Origin: an uncultured Holophagaceae bacterium
GTDB taxonomy: Bacteria > Acidobacteriota > Holophagae > Holophagales > Holophagaceae
Length of the DNA: 64,000 nt
Assembly: GCA_903937385.1 (NCBI GenBank)
Contig: CAIZZF010000001.1
Coordinates: 1-64,000 of the forward strand
Direction of reading: 5' to 3'
Shown: in pieces, positions 54,288 through 62,774 of the stretch
Layout: every line of letters begins with the position of its first letter
Numbering within the stretch: position 1 is the stretch's first letter
The notes under the pieces: generated by a model
Databases searched by the model: none
The model's input: only the letters and a program-made list of their open reading frames with translations
What the model was told of the DNA's origin: nothing
Position numbers and translations under genes: made by a program

Positions 54288-55247
54288 TCAGCCCACGCTG
54301 CCCATGCGGGCGAACTTCTGGTAGCGCTCCTCCACCAGCTGATCTGCTGTCAGCTCAGACAGCTCCGAGAAGGCTTCGATGACGGCTTCCTTCAGGGCGC
54401 TCGCCGCGGCGTCGTAGTCGGAGTGGGCGCCGCCGAGGGGCTCCTTGATGATGCCGTCGATGATGCCCAGCTCCAGCAGGTGCGGGGCCGTCAGCTTCAG
54501 CGCCGCCGCGGCCTTGGGCGCCTGGGAGGCGTCCTTCCACAGGATGGAGGCACAGCCCTCGGGCGAGATCACGGAGTAGATGGCGTTCTCCATCATGAGC
54601 ACACGGTCGGCCACGCCCAGGGCCAGGGCCCCGCCACTGCCGCCTTCGCCGAGCACCACCGCCACCACGGGCACCCGGAGCTTGGCCATCTCCAGCAGGT
54701 TCCGGGCGATGGCTTCGGCCTGGCCGCGCTCTTCCGCATCCACACCGGGGTAGGCGCCGGGGGTGTCGATGAGGCACAGGATGGGCCGCTGGAACTTCTC
54801 GGCGAGCTTCATCAGGCGCAGGGCCTTCCGGTAGCCCTCGGGCTTTGGCATGCCGAAGTTCCGCAGGATCTTCATCTTCGTGTCGCGGCCCTTCTGCTGG
54901 CCGATGACCATGACGGGATTGCCCTCGATCCAGCCCATGCCCGCCACGATGGCGGCATCGTCGCCGAAGCGGCGGTCCCCATGCAGCTCGTCGAAGCGCT
55001 CACAGACGCGCTCCAGGTAGTCCAGCGTGTAGGGCCGCTTGGGATGGCGCGCCAGCTGGGCCCGCTGCCAGTCCGAGAGGTGCGAGAACAGGTCGGCCTT
55101 GAGCTTGTCGAGCTTCTTGATCAGCTTCTCCCGCTCCTTGTTCTGGGAGGGGTCCATCTCCATGGCCCGGATCTGGGCCTCCATCTCGAGCACCGGCTTT
55201 TCCAGCTGCGAGAAATCCATGACCTGTTCGGGGGATGTGTCTTTCAT
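54288..55247 (-). CDS. accA: Acetyl-CoA carboxylase carboxyltransferase subunit alpha
   Basis: The product has 319 residues from ATG 55247, with GAGG five bases upstream. It starts with the helical segment MDFSQLEKPVLEMEAQI and has the crotonase-fold core GRDTKMKILRNFGMPKPEGYRKALRL, CLIDTPGAYPGVDAEERGQ and VVLGEGGSGGALALGVAD. AccA with AccD transfers carboxyl to acetyl-CoA. The frame stays open upstream of this ATG, but that sequence is not family-like. Confidence 0.95.
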   Translation of the reverse strand: MKDTSPEQVMDFSQLEKPVLEMEAQIRAMEMDPSQNKEREKLIKKLDKLKADLFSHLSDWQRAQLARHPKRPYTLDYLERVCERFDELHGDRRFGDDAAIVAGMGWIEGNPVMVIGQQKGRDTKMKILRNFGMPKPEGYRKALRLMKLAEKFQRPILCLIDTPGAYPGVDAEERGQAEAIARNLLEMAKLRVPVVAVVLGEGGSGGALALGVADRVLMMENAIYSVISPEGCASILWKDASQAPKAAAALKLTAPHLLELGIIDGIIKEPLGGAHSDYDAAASALKEAVIEAFSELSELTADQLVEERYQKFARMGSVG

Positions 55248-55411
55248 GGAACCTCGAGGCGGTATGTTCGAAGGTTCAGTGTAGGAGGCCAGGGAACGAA
55301 TGACCAGGGACCCCTGACCCGGGGTAGTCCCCCGTCCGACTCCACCCCGGCCGCAACAATCACCCCATGGGGCGAGCGCTGTTGGCACAATTTCCCAGAG
55401 AGGTCCTACCC

Positions 55412-57496
55412 GTGCATGCCCTTCCCTTCCCCCTCCTCGGTCTCAGCGGCGGCATCGCCGCGGGCAAGAGCTTCGTCGCACGGTGTCTGGCGGAGCGGGG
55501 CTGGGTGGTCATTGACGCGGACGCCCTGGCCCGGGAGGCCGTGGCCCCGGGCAGCGAGGGGCTCCGCGAGGTGGCCCTGGCCTTCGGGCCGGAGGCCCTC
55601 CAGGCGGACGGCACCCTGGACCGGGCCTGGGTCGCCGCCCATGTCTTCTCGGATCCCGTCGCCCGGACCCAGATCAACGCCATCCTCCACCCGCGCATCG
55701 AGGCCCTGCGGGATGCCCGGCTGCGGGCCCTGCCTGCGGACACCCGCGGCGCAGTGCTCGATGCAGCGCTCTGGGTCGAGCGGGCCCGGGCCCACCACTT
55801 TGACGCCTTCTGGACCGTGGACGCCCCGGAGGCCCTGCGGGTGGAGCGCCTGATTGCCCGGGACGGCCTCACTCACGAGGCCGCCGCTGCCCGGCTGCGC
55901 GCCCAGGCCTCGGCGCCGGAGCGGGCCCTGCATGCGGACCTCGTCATCTCCAACGACGGCAGGGCCCTGGCTGGGCTTCTCGCTCAGGCCGAAGCGGCCC
56001 TTCTGGCAGACTGGAGGGTCCGCCGCGCGCGGACCTGGAGAGCCCCGATGCCCGCACCCTTCACCGCCGACCAGCTCCGTGCCGTCCTCTCTGCCCTGCT
56101 CCAACGGGGCGGCGGCTACGGCGAGGTGTTCGTGGAGCGTCGCCGCGCCCACGCCCTGGGCATGGATGACGGCCGCATGGAGGACGTGCTGGCCTCGGAG
56201 ACCTTCGGCGTCAGCCTCCGCCTGGTGGACGGCGAGACCACCCGCTTCGCCGACCTGATCTCCCCTTCCCACGAGGAGCTGCTGGCCTCCGCAGCCACCC
56301 TGGCCGCCCCGGGCCAGGGCCTTGCGGCCACCGTGCCGGTGCTGGTGGTGCGGACCTTCCCCACGCCCAGCCCCGTGGCCCAGGATCCAGGCGCCGTGCC
56401 CCTGGCGGACAAGGTGGCCCTGGTTCGGCGCGCCGAGACCCTGGCCCGGGAGCACGCCGAGACCCTGCGCCCCGGCGCCCTGAAGCAGGTCTCCGTGGGC
56501 TACGGCGACAGCACCCAGCGGGTCTGGATCGCCGCGGCGGAGCTGGCCGACGGCGCCTGGACCGCCCGCCTCACGGAGGACCACCGCACCCAGGTGGTGC
56601 TGCGCCTCAATGCCACCGCCGGGGATGGCGTGCAGCTCCAGACGGGCTATCAGGCCCTGGGCGAAACCCGGGGCTTCGAGCTGTTCACGGACGAGGCCGT
56701 GCGGCGCATGGTGCACGAGGCCGTGCGCCTGGCCCTGCAGGCCCTGGAGGCCCAGCCCGCGCCCGCCGGCACCTTCCCCGTGGTCCTCAGCAGCAGCGCC
56801 GGGGGCACCATGATCCACGAGGCCTGCGGCCACGGCCTGGAGGCCGACCTGGCCCTGGCCGGTATGAGCTCCTTCGCGGGCAAGCTGGGCCAGCAGGTGG
56901 CCGCCCCGGGCGTGACCATCATCGACGACGGCACCCTGCCCCACAAGCGCGGCAGCCAGGCCATCGACGACGAAGGCAACCCCGTTAGCCGCGTGGTGCT
57001 CATCGAGAACGGCATCCTCAAGGCCTTCCTGCAGTCGCGCAAGACCTCGCGGCAGATGGGCACGGAAGCCACGGGCAATGGCCGCCGCGAGAGCTACCGC
57101 CACCTGCCCATCCCCCGCATGCGGAACACCTTCCTGGCCGCGGGCAGCGAGGCCCCCGAGGCCATCCTCCGCGACCTGGACCGCGGCCTGCTCGTGAAGC
57201 ACATGGGCGGCGGTCAGGTGGACACCGTCACGGGCAACTTCGTCTTCCAGGTCACCGAGGGCTACTGGGTGGAGAACGGCGTGGCCCGCTATCCGGTCAA
57301 GAACGCCACTCTCAGCGGCTGCGGCCCCGAGGTGCTGAAGCAGCTCACCCGCATCGGCAGCGACCTCCATCACTTCGACATCGGCACCTGCGGCAAGGAC
57401 GGCCAGGGCGTCCCCGTCAGCGACGCCCTCCCCACCATCCTCTGCCCCGCCCTCGTCGTCGGCGGCACCGCCGAAGCCCTGCCGAGTGTGCTTTAG
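55412..57496 (+). CDS. Dephospho-CoA kinase joined in frame to metalloprotease TldD
   Basis: The single frame encodes 694 residues. The first ~205 residues are CoaE: LLGLSGGIAAGKSFVARCLA (P-loop), VIDADALAREAV and the lid region VERLIARDGLTHEAAAARL. From residue 213 the sequence is TldD (482 residues, full length): zinc motif MIHEACGHGLEADLALAG and the C-terminal core GNFVFQVTEGYWVENG, SDLHHFDIGTCGKDG. No stop separates them. An ATG at 56048 with GGAGAG five bases upstream could start a separate TldD, so either a true fusion or two products from one frame is possible. The CoaE start is taken at GTG 55412 (AGAGG upstream). TldE follows. Confidence 0.85.
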   Translation: MHALPFPLLGLSGGIAAGKSFVARCLAERGWVVIDADALAREAVAPGSEGLREVALAFGPEALQADGTLDRAWVAAHVFSDPVARTQINAILHPRIEALRDARLRALPADTRGAVLDAALWVERARAHHFDAFWTVDAPEALRVERLIARDGLTHEAAAARLRAQASAPERALHADLVISNDGRALAGLLAQAEAALLADWRVRRARTWRAPMPAPFTADQLRAVLSALLQRGGGYGEVFVERRRAHALGMDDGRMEDVLASETFGVSLRLVDGETTRFADLISPSHEELLASAATLAAPGQGLAATVPVLVVRTFPTPSPVAQDPGAVPLADKVALVRRAETLAREHAETLRPGALKQVSVGYGDSTQRVWIAAAELADGAWTARLTEDHRTQVVLRLNATAGDGVQLQTGYQALGETRGFELFTDEAVRRMVHEAVRLALQALEAQPAPAGTFPVVLSSSAGGTMIHEACGHGLEADLALAGMSSFAGKLGQQVAAPGVTIIDDGTLPHKRGSQAIDDEGNPVSRVVLIENGILKAFLQSRKTSRQMGTEATGNGRRESYRHLPIPRMRNTFLAAGSEAPEAILRDLDRGLLVKHMGGGQVDTVTGNFVFQVTEGYWVENGVARYPVKNATLSGCGPEVLKQLTRIGSDLHHFDIGTCGKDGQGVPVSDALPTILCPALVVGGTAEALPSVL

Positions 57497-57499
57497 TTC

Positions 57500-57592
57500 G
57501 AAACTGCAGATGACGCCGATTTCGCAGATGAACGCCCGACCTGCCATCTCCTGTTTTTCATCTGCGCCCATCTGCGACATCTGCGGTTAGCT
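57500..57592. repeat. Hairpin-forming repeat of the GCAGATG type
   Basis: CTGCAGATGACGCCGATTTC with GCAGATGAACG on the left is complementary to CATCTGCGCCCATCTGCGAC and ATCTGCGGTTAG on the right. It fills the gap between tldD and tldE. A second copy of the same design lies at 61483-61580. Confidence 0.65.
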
Positions 57593-57605
57593 CCAGAGGA
57601 TTTCC

Positions 57606-58991
57606 ATGACCCCGTTCACCACCTTCATCCCCGAATCCCTTGAAGCCCGTCTCCAGGACGGCATGGCTCACGCGATGGGCCTGGGCGCAGAGGGGGCTGA
57701 GGCGTTTATCTCGGTGTCCCACAGCCGCAAGGCCAAGGTGCAGAACGGGGCGCTGCAGGACCTCACGGTGAGCAAGCGCGGTGGGCTCGGTGTGCGGGTG
57801 CTGCGCGGCGGCGCCAAGGGCCTGCGCGCGGGCCTGGCCACCACCACGGACCTGGCGGCGGCGGACTTCCGCAGCCTCTTCGCCCAGGCCTGGGAGCTGA
57901 GCGCCTTGGGCGACGAGGATCCCTGGCTGCGCCAGGCCGGGCCTTCCGGCACCGACGACCTGCCCAGCCGCTACGACGCGGCGGTGGAGACCATCACCCC
58001 CGAGCAGCGCATCGCCTGGGCCCTGGAGCTGGAAGCCCAGTCCCGGAAGGCTTCGTCCAAGGTCGCTGCCGTGCGTGAGTCTGCCTGGGGCGACGGCACC
58101 GGCGCCAGCCTGCTGCTCACCCAGAAGGGTGTGCGCACCCCGGACACCGGCTCCAGTTGCTCCGCCAGCATCGAGCTGGCCGTGGCCGAGGGCGAGGACC
58201 GCCAGGCCTCCTGGCACTGGGGCGTCTCCCGGCGACCCGACCTGGATCTCGCGGCCATCGGCGCCGAGGCGGCCCTCAAGGGCGAGCGCAAGCTGAACCC
58301 CCAGCGGCTGCCCGCCGGGAAGTATCCCGTGGTCCTGCATCCGGAAGTGGCCGTGGACCTGCTGGGCATCGTGGCGGGCATGCTGGACGCCGAGTCGGTG
58401 CTGAAGCAGCGCAGCCTCTTCGCCGGGAAGCTGGGTGAGATCATCGCCTCGCCCCTGCTGACCCTCATCGATGATGGCCGCCTTGCGGAGGCCCCGGGCT
58501 GCCCGGCCCTGGGCACGGAGCCCTGGGATGCGGAAGGCCTGCCCACCCGCCGGAACGTGCTGCTGCAGGACGGCATGCTGCAGACCTACCTCCACACCCT
58601 CAAGACCGCCGCCGAGATGGGCATGGCCCCCACGGCCAGCGCGGGTCGGGGCTTCGGCAGCCAGCCCGGGGCCACCACCTTCAACCTCTTCCCCCTGGCC
58701 GGGAAGGACTCCGCCGAGGCCCTCTACCGCATGGCGGGCAACGGGGTGCTCATCACCGAGATCATGGGCCTGCACACCGTGGATCCTGTCAGCGGCGACC
58801 TCAGTGTGGGCGCCAGCGGCATCCGCATCCGCAACGGCGAGCTGGCCGAGCCCGTGGACAAGCTCACTTTCGCCGGCAACCTGCGCGACTTCCTCACCCG
58901 CATCGTGGCCCTGGGCAGCGACCTCCGCTGGTATGGCAGCAGCGCCGGGCTGAGCATCCTCCTCGAGGACATTGCGTTGGGCGGGGCCTAA
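57606..58991 (+). CDS. tldE: TldE/PmbA family metalloprotease partner
   Basis: The product has 461 residues. It lacks the HExxxH motif, as TldE does, and has the family blocks SRKAKVQNGALQDLTVSKRG, LFAGKLGEIIASPLLTLIDDG, GLPTRRNVLLQDGMLQTYL and the late GVLITEIMGLHTVDPVSGD. TldD and TldE form a heterodimeric peptidase that acts on unfolded peptides and matures modified peptides. AGAGGA precedes the ATG. It is 110 bp after the tldD frame. Confidence 0.92.
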   Translation: MTPFTTFIPESLEARLQDGMAHAMGLGAEGAEAFISVSHSRKAKVQNGALQDLTVSKRGGLGVRVLRGGAKGLRAGLATTTDLAAADFRSLFAQAWELSALGDEDPWLRQAGPSGTDDLPSRYDAAVETITPEQRIAWALELEAQSRKASSKVAAVRESAWGDGTGASLLLTQKGVRTPDTGSSCSASIELAVAEGEDRQASWHWGVSRRPDLDLAAIGAEAALKGERKLNPQRLPAGKYPVVLHPEVAVDLLGIVAGMLDAESVLKQRSLFAGKLGEIIASPLLTLIDDGRLAEAPGCPALGTEPWDAEGLPTRRNVLLQDGMLQTYLHTLKTAAEMGMAPTASAGRGFGSQPGATTFNLFPLAGKDSAEALYRMAGNGVLITEIMGLHTVDPVSGDLSVGASGIRIRNGELAEPVDKLTFAGNLRDFLTRIVALGSDLRWYGSSAGLSILLEDIALGGA

Positions 58992-59010
58992 GGGATCGAA
59001 AGCCCGCCTA

Positions 59011-59550
59011 TTACCGGATCTGCCGAGCCTGCTGGCCGAGCAGGAGTTCGTTGACGATAGAGACGACCTTCTGGGCGTCTTCTTCCTCCACACGCACGCC
59101 CTCGATGACACTGCGCTTGAAGGCGATGGCGATGCTGCTGCCGCTATTGGATTCGATACTGATCAGCAGCGACTTGTGCAGGAAGTAGAAGACGAAGAAC
59201 AGGATCGGGATGACGGCCCCGATAACGGTCAATACCAGAGGTAGGGTAAGCACGCCCAGAACCAGGTAAAGCACGGGCTTGAAGAAGCCGGACGAGGTTC
59301 CGCACACCGAGGCCAGCGGCAGGGTGGTGGTGAGGGCACCGCTGAGGTTGGAGCTCTTGAACACGATCCTGTCGGCAAAAACCTCCAGCACTGTCGTCGC
59401 ATCGATGCCGATCAGGTTCAGCAGCCAAGCCAGCAGACCCGATTTCCGCCCAACGATGCGCACATGGAGCCCACCGGGAGCGTCAGGGAGGATAGTGAAC
59501 TCCTTGGTCGCAAGGGCCGAGGGTCCGATCAGAGTGGCGAGCGTGAACAT
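59011..59550 (-). CDS. Hypothetical membrane protein
   Basis: The product has 179 residues. The N-terminal 85 residues are beta-rich (EFTILPDAPGGLHVRIVGRK, then VLEVFADRIVFKSSN). One strong hydrophobic region follows (about 90-128, YLVLGVLTLPLVLTVIGAVI), long enough for one or two membrane passes. The last 45 residues are soluble. I do not recognise the family. It is convergent with tldE. Confidence 0.75.
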   Translation of the reverse strand: MFTLATLIGPSALATKEFTILPDAPGGLHVRIVGRKSGLLAWLLNLIGIDATTVLEVFADRIVFKSSNLSGALTTTLPLASVCGTSSGFFKPVLYLVLGVLTLPLVLTVIGAVIPILFFVFYFLHKSLLISIESNSGSSIAIAFKRSVIEGVRVEEEDAQKVVSIVNELLLGQQARQIR

Positions 59551-59776
59551 GGGGACTCCGGGGATCTAAATGGGTGGGGCGAGGCACACCGCTCTGGGCA
59601 GCCCAACGCACGGATTTCAACTGAATTTTCAATGAATTCCAAGTAGACACCACTGCCGCGCTGGGGTCCACCCCGAAGTCGAAGCACGCCTGCGCCCAGG
59701 GCTGACTCCATCCTCCTTGCGCTCTGATTCTGGCCCCCGAAGCAGGTAAGCTGGTGGTTCACCACAGGATGCCGCC

Positions 59777-61477
59777 ATGAGCCTTGATGCCGCCCGACGA
59801 TATCTTTCCTTCCCCCACCTCGAAGCTGTGCTGCGGGCCGAGCTTGAACCCCTTCTGGCTGCGGCGGAAGCTGGCGAGTCCGGCGCCCTCGCCGAGCTGG
59901 AGGACCGCTTCTTCGAGCCCCTGGCCTTCGGCACGGGCGGCCTGCGCGGCTTCATGGCCGCGGGCCTGCGCCGCATGAACCAGCCCAACGTGCGCCGGGT
60001 GACCCTGGCCCTGGCGGCGGTGGCCCAGCGCCACGCCCCGGACAAGAAGATCGCCGTGGTGGGCGCCGACACGCGGCTGAATTCTGATGTCTTCAGCGCC
60101 GAGACGGCGGCGGTGCTGGCGGCGGCGGGCTACACGGTGTACCTGGGTTCGCGCCCCCTGCCCACCCCCTTCCTCTGCTTCGCCATGAAGGCCCTGGGCT
60201 CCGGCTGCGGGGCCATTGTGACGGCCAGCCACAATCCTAAGGAATACAACGGCTACAAGGCCTATAACGACCTGGGCGGCCAGGTGGTGGAGCCCTGGGA
60301 CGCGGAGATCGAGGCCGAGATGGCCACCCTGCCCCTGGTGCCGGTGCCGCCCGTGGCGCCCGCTGGCAGCATCCTGCCCATCCCCGCGGAGGTGGAGGCC
60401 GCCTACGTGGCCATGGGCCAGGAGCTGCTGCAGCACCCCCAGCCGTTCACCCCGGCGTCGATCCTCTACACGCCCTTCCACGGCACCGGCGTCGCCTTCG
60501 TGCCCGCCCTGTTCGAGGCGGCGGGTCTCCCCCTCACGGTGAGCCCCAGCCAGGGCATCCAGGATGGCACCTTCCCCACGGCCCCCCGCCCCAACCCCGA
60601 GGAGCTGGCGGCCTATGCGGCGCCCCTGAAGGAAGCCGAGGCCATGGGCGCCGACGTCGTCCTCGCCAACGACCCTGATGCGGATCGCATCGGCGTGGTG
60701 GCGAAGCGCAACGGGGTCTGGGAGCTCATGAGCGGCAACGACCTCGCGGCCCTCACCCTGGACTATCTCTGCGGCCAGAAGGGCCGCCTGGGCGCCGTGG
60801 TCAGCACCGTGGTCACCTCGGACTTCATGGCCACCGTGGCCCGGCACCACGGCCTGCCGGTCGTCTGGACGCTCACGGGCTTCAAATACATCGCCGTGTG
60901 CATGGACCGGCTCGAGGCCCTGGGCGAAGCCTACGCCTTCGGCGCCGAGGAGAGCTACGGCATGCTGCTGCCCCCCAGCCTCCGCGACAAGGACGGCGTC
61001 ACGGCCGCCCTGGTGGTGGGTGAGATGGCCGGGCACTTCAAGGCCAAGGGGATGACCCTCTTCGAAGCCGTGGAGGCGCTCCAGGGCCGGGTTGGCAGCT
61101 TCCACAACCGCCTCGTGAACCTGGAGGATCCTCGCCCCGGCGGGGCCAAGCGCTTTGCCGAGGCCATGGGCCGCATCCGCAGCGCCGGTCTGGCCACCCT
61201 GGGTGGCGAGCCAGTCGCCAGCTGGGAGGACTTCCAGGGCTGCCAGTGGCACGGCGAGGGACGCACGGAGCCCATCCTGGACCGGCCCGACAACCGCGGT
61301 GCTGCCCTGCCCATCCCCCGCAGCAACGCGCTGAAGTTCCGCCTTCCGAGCGGCGGCTTCGCCGCCTTCCGCCCCAGCGGCACCGAGCCCAAGCTGAAGG
61401 TCTACCTGCAGTCCCGGACCGGCAAGGCCCAGCTCGACCAGATGGAGGCCGAAGCCCGCGCCCTGCTGGGACTGTAG
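59777..61477 (+). CDS. Phosphoglucomutase/phosphomannomutase (alpha-D-phosphohexomutase)
   Basis: The product has 566 residues, similar in length to PgcA-type mutases. Motifs: GTGGLRGFMAAGLRRMN (substrate loop), phosphoserine loop VTASHNPKEYNGYKAYN, metal loop NDPDADRIGVV, sugar loop GAEESYGMLLPPSLRDKDG and phosphate loop RPSGTEPKLK. It interconverts hexose 1- and 6-phosphates for glycogen, cell-wall or LPS sugars. It diverges from the hypothetical membrane protein gene and is followed by a GCAGATG-type hairpin repeat. Confidence 0.94.
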   Translation: MSLDAARRYLSFPHLEAVLRAELEPLLAAAEAGESGALAELEDRFFEPLAFGTGGLRGFMAAGLRRMNQPNVRRVTLALAAVAQRHAPDKKIAVVGADTRLNSDVFSAETAAVLAAAGYTVYLGSRPLPTPFLCFAMKALGSGCGAIVTASHNPKEYNGYKAYNDLGGQVVEPWDAEIEAEMATLPLVPVPPVAPAGSILPIPAEVEAAYVAMGQELLQHPQPFTPASILYTPFHGTGVAFVPALFEAAGLPLTVSPSQGIQDGTFPTAPRPNPEELAAYAAPLKEAEAMGADVVLANDPDADRIGVVAKRNGVWELMSGNDLAALTLDYLCGQKGRLGAVVSTVVTSDFMATVARHHGLPVVWTLTGFKYIAVCMDRLEALGEAYAFGAEESYGMLLPPSLRDKDGVTAALVVGEMAGHFKAKGMTLFEAVEALQGRVGSFHNRLVNLEDPRPGGAKRFAEAMGRIRSAGLATLGGEPVASWEDFQGCQWHGEGRTEPILDRPDNRGAALPIPRSNALKFRLPSGGFAAFRPSGTEPKLKVYLQSRTGKAQLDQMEAEARALLGL

Positions 61478-61482
61478 AACGA

Positions 61483-61580
61483 CTAACCACAGATGACGCA
61501 GATATACGCAGATGGGCGCCGAAGGACTGCGCCTGGGTTCGCAGGTTCTTTCTGCGGCACCTGCGTCATCTGCGGTTTCA
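61483..61580. repeat. Second GCAGATG-type hairpin repeat
   Basis: AACCACAGATGACGCAGAT (61485-) with ACGCAGATGGGCGCC is complementary to GGCACCTGCGTCATCTGCGG (61556-). It lies between the convergent phosphohexomutase and hemerythrin genes. It is related in sequence and position to the element at 57500-57592. Confidence 0.65.
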
Positions 61581-61596
61581 TACGCTCTTGCAGCGC

Positions 61597-62097
61597 CTAC
61601 TGATACCGCTGCGGACTGCCTCCAGGCTGAGCGGCGCGGGCCCGCAGGAGGATCTCGCCGAAGTGCCGCCGCTCGGCCCTGGGATCCATCTGGCCACGCC
61701 TGTCCTGCAGCCGCTCCCACTTCACGAAGCGGAAGTCATCCCGCATGAAGTGCTTGATGAACTGGCCCCGGATGAGCCTGACGAAGGTCTCGAGGGTGAT
61801 CTGCCCGGCGGTCAGCGGGCGGAGGATCTCAACGAAAGCCTCCCGGATGTAGGCGTGATGGAGCGCGTGCTGCTCCAGGCCGGGATAGCCGGCCTCACGC
61901 ATCACCTGCTCCTCCCGGGAGCAGTGATCGACGACGTAATCCAGCAGGTCGTCGATGCTGCGGTTGATCTCGTCCAGATCCCCTGCCCGCTGCAGCCCGC
62001 CCTGGGCCTCTAGGCGGTTGAAGAGTTCAAACAGATGCGCATGCTCGGCGTCGATCACGTGCACCGTGGAGTGGAATGCTTTGCGCCAGTGCAGCAT
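61597..62097 (-). CDS. Bacteriohemerythrin
   Basis: The product has 166 residues. The di-iron ligands of a four-helix hemerythrin are visible: HSTVHVIDAEHAHLFELFN (helix A His), VVDHCSREEQVMREAGYP (His and Glu of helix C), HALHHAYIREAF and FIKHFMRDD. These proteins bind oxygen or sense it. There is no attached signalling domain. The last 30 residues are a basic tail. It fits an organism that meets oxygen only at times. Confidence 0.92.
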   Translation of the reverse strand: MLHWRKAFHSTVHVIDAEHAHLFELFNRLEAQGGLQRAGDLDEINRSIDDLLDYVVDHCSREEQVMREAGYPGLEQHALHHAYIREAFVEILRPLTAGQITLETFVRLIRGQFIKHFMRDDFRFVKWERLQDRRGQMDPRAERRHFGEILLRARAAQPGGSPQRYQ

Positions 62098-62191
62098 CGG
62101 CGCCTCCGATCCATGGGATTCTGGGTCTCAATATAGTCTCAAGACGGACTGGAGCAAGCAGAACCCGTGAACCACCTCTCAACAGAACGAG

Positions 62192-62223
62192 AAAAAGGCG
62201 CCGGATCACTCCGGCGCCCTTTT
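62192..62223 (-). terminator. Rho-independent terminator
   Basis: GGCGCCGGA and TCCGGCGCC form a nine-bp stem with a TCAC loop, flanked by AAAAA and CTTTT. It is 23 bp after the small cytochrome gene and works in either direction by sequence. Confidence 0.85.
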
Positions 62224-62245
62224 CTGTTCCCCTGAGGGGAGAAAG

Positions 62246-62476
62246 CTACTTCTTGGTGGTGGTCAGCTTGCCATCAGCCCAGCCGTGGCAGTCCTTGCAC
62301 TTGTCTTCCTTGTACTTGGGGAACATCTTGGCGGTGGCGGCGTTGAACTTCTTGTCCTTGGGGGCGCCGTCATGGCAGACGGTGCACTTGGCACCCTTGA
62401 CGGTGGTGGGCTTGGCCATGGCGGCAGGGGCCAGGAGAAGCATGAGGGCGGCGGTCAGGAGGGTGATGCGGCGCAT
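62246..62476 (-). CDS. Small periplasmic diheme cytochrome c
   Basis: The product has 76 residues. A signal peptide (LLTAALMLLLAPAAMA) is followed by a short mature protein with two CxxCH sites, CTVCH and CKDCH, and many lysines. It resembles a minimal c7/c3-type cytochrome and should carry electrons in the periplasm. AAGGA lies six bases before the ATG. It follows the large c/b-type cytochrome gene on the same strand with a 298-bp gap. Confidence 0.9.
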   Translation of the reverse strand: MRRITLLTAALMLLLAPAAMAKPTTVKGAKCTVCHDGAPKDKKFNAATAKMFPKYKEDKCKDCHGWADGKLTTTKK

Positions 62477-62717
62477 GTTGTGTCCTTGTGGTTAGGGCTC
62501 CCAGGCAACGTCCTGGAAAGCAGAAGAGGGGGTTGAAAGAGGTTTGCCCCGGCTGGGCGGCATCGGCACCTGAGGAGTTCGTCTGGAGGACGAGGACAGG
62601 ACCTGAAAAGTTTGTCATCGAATTGTCTCTTGGAGTTCCCTGAATTGTCGGTGATTCGAGTCACAGAGGTCCGGTATTCCCTTCGCAACGACCGGTCATG
62701 AATCCCCTTGCATAAAT

Positions 62718-62761
62718 CGGGCCGCCCGTCCCCAGAGGTTCCTGGGTGACCGGGCGGCCCG
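62718..62761 (-). terminator. Strong GC hairpin after the c/b cytochrome gene
   Basis: CGGGCCGCCCG and CGGGCGGCCCG form a perfect 11-bp stem, starting 14 bp after the stop of the cytochrome gene. Only a weak ATTTAT follows, so termination strength is uncertain. Confidence 0.6.
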
Positions 62762-62774
62762 GGGTCCTGCGGGT

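Noticed and set aside
55406-57580. Minus-strand frame of about 720 codons opposite coaE-tldD
   Set aside because: No domain, and it exactly follows the codon bias shadow of the opposite gene; the same holds for frames opposite tldE and the phosphohexomutase.
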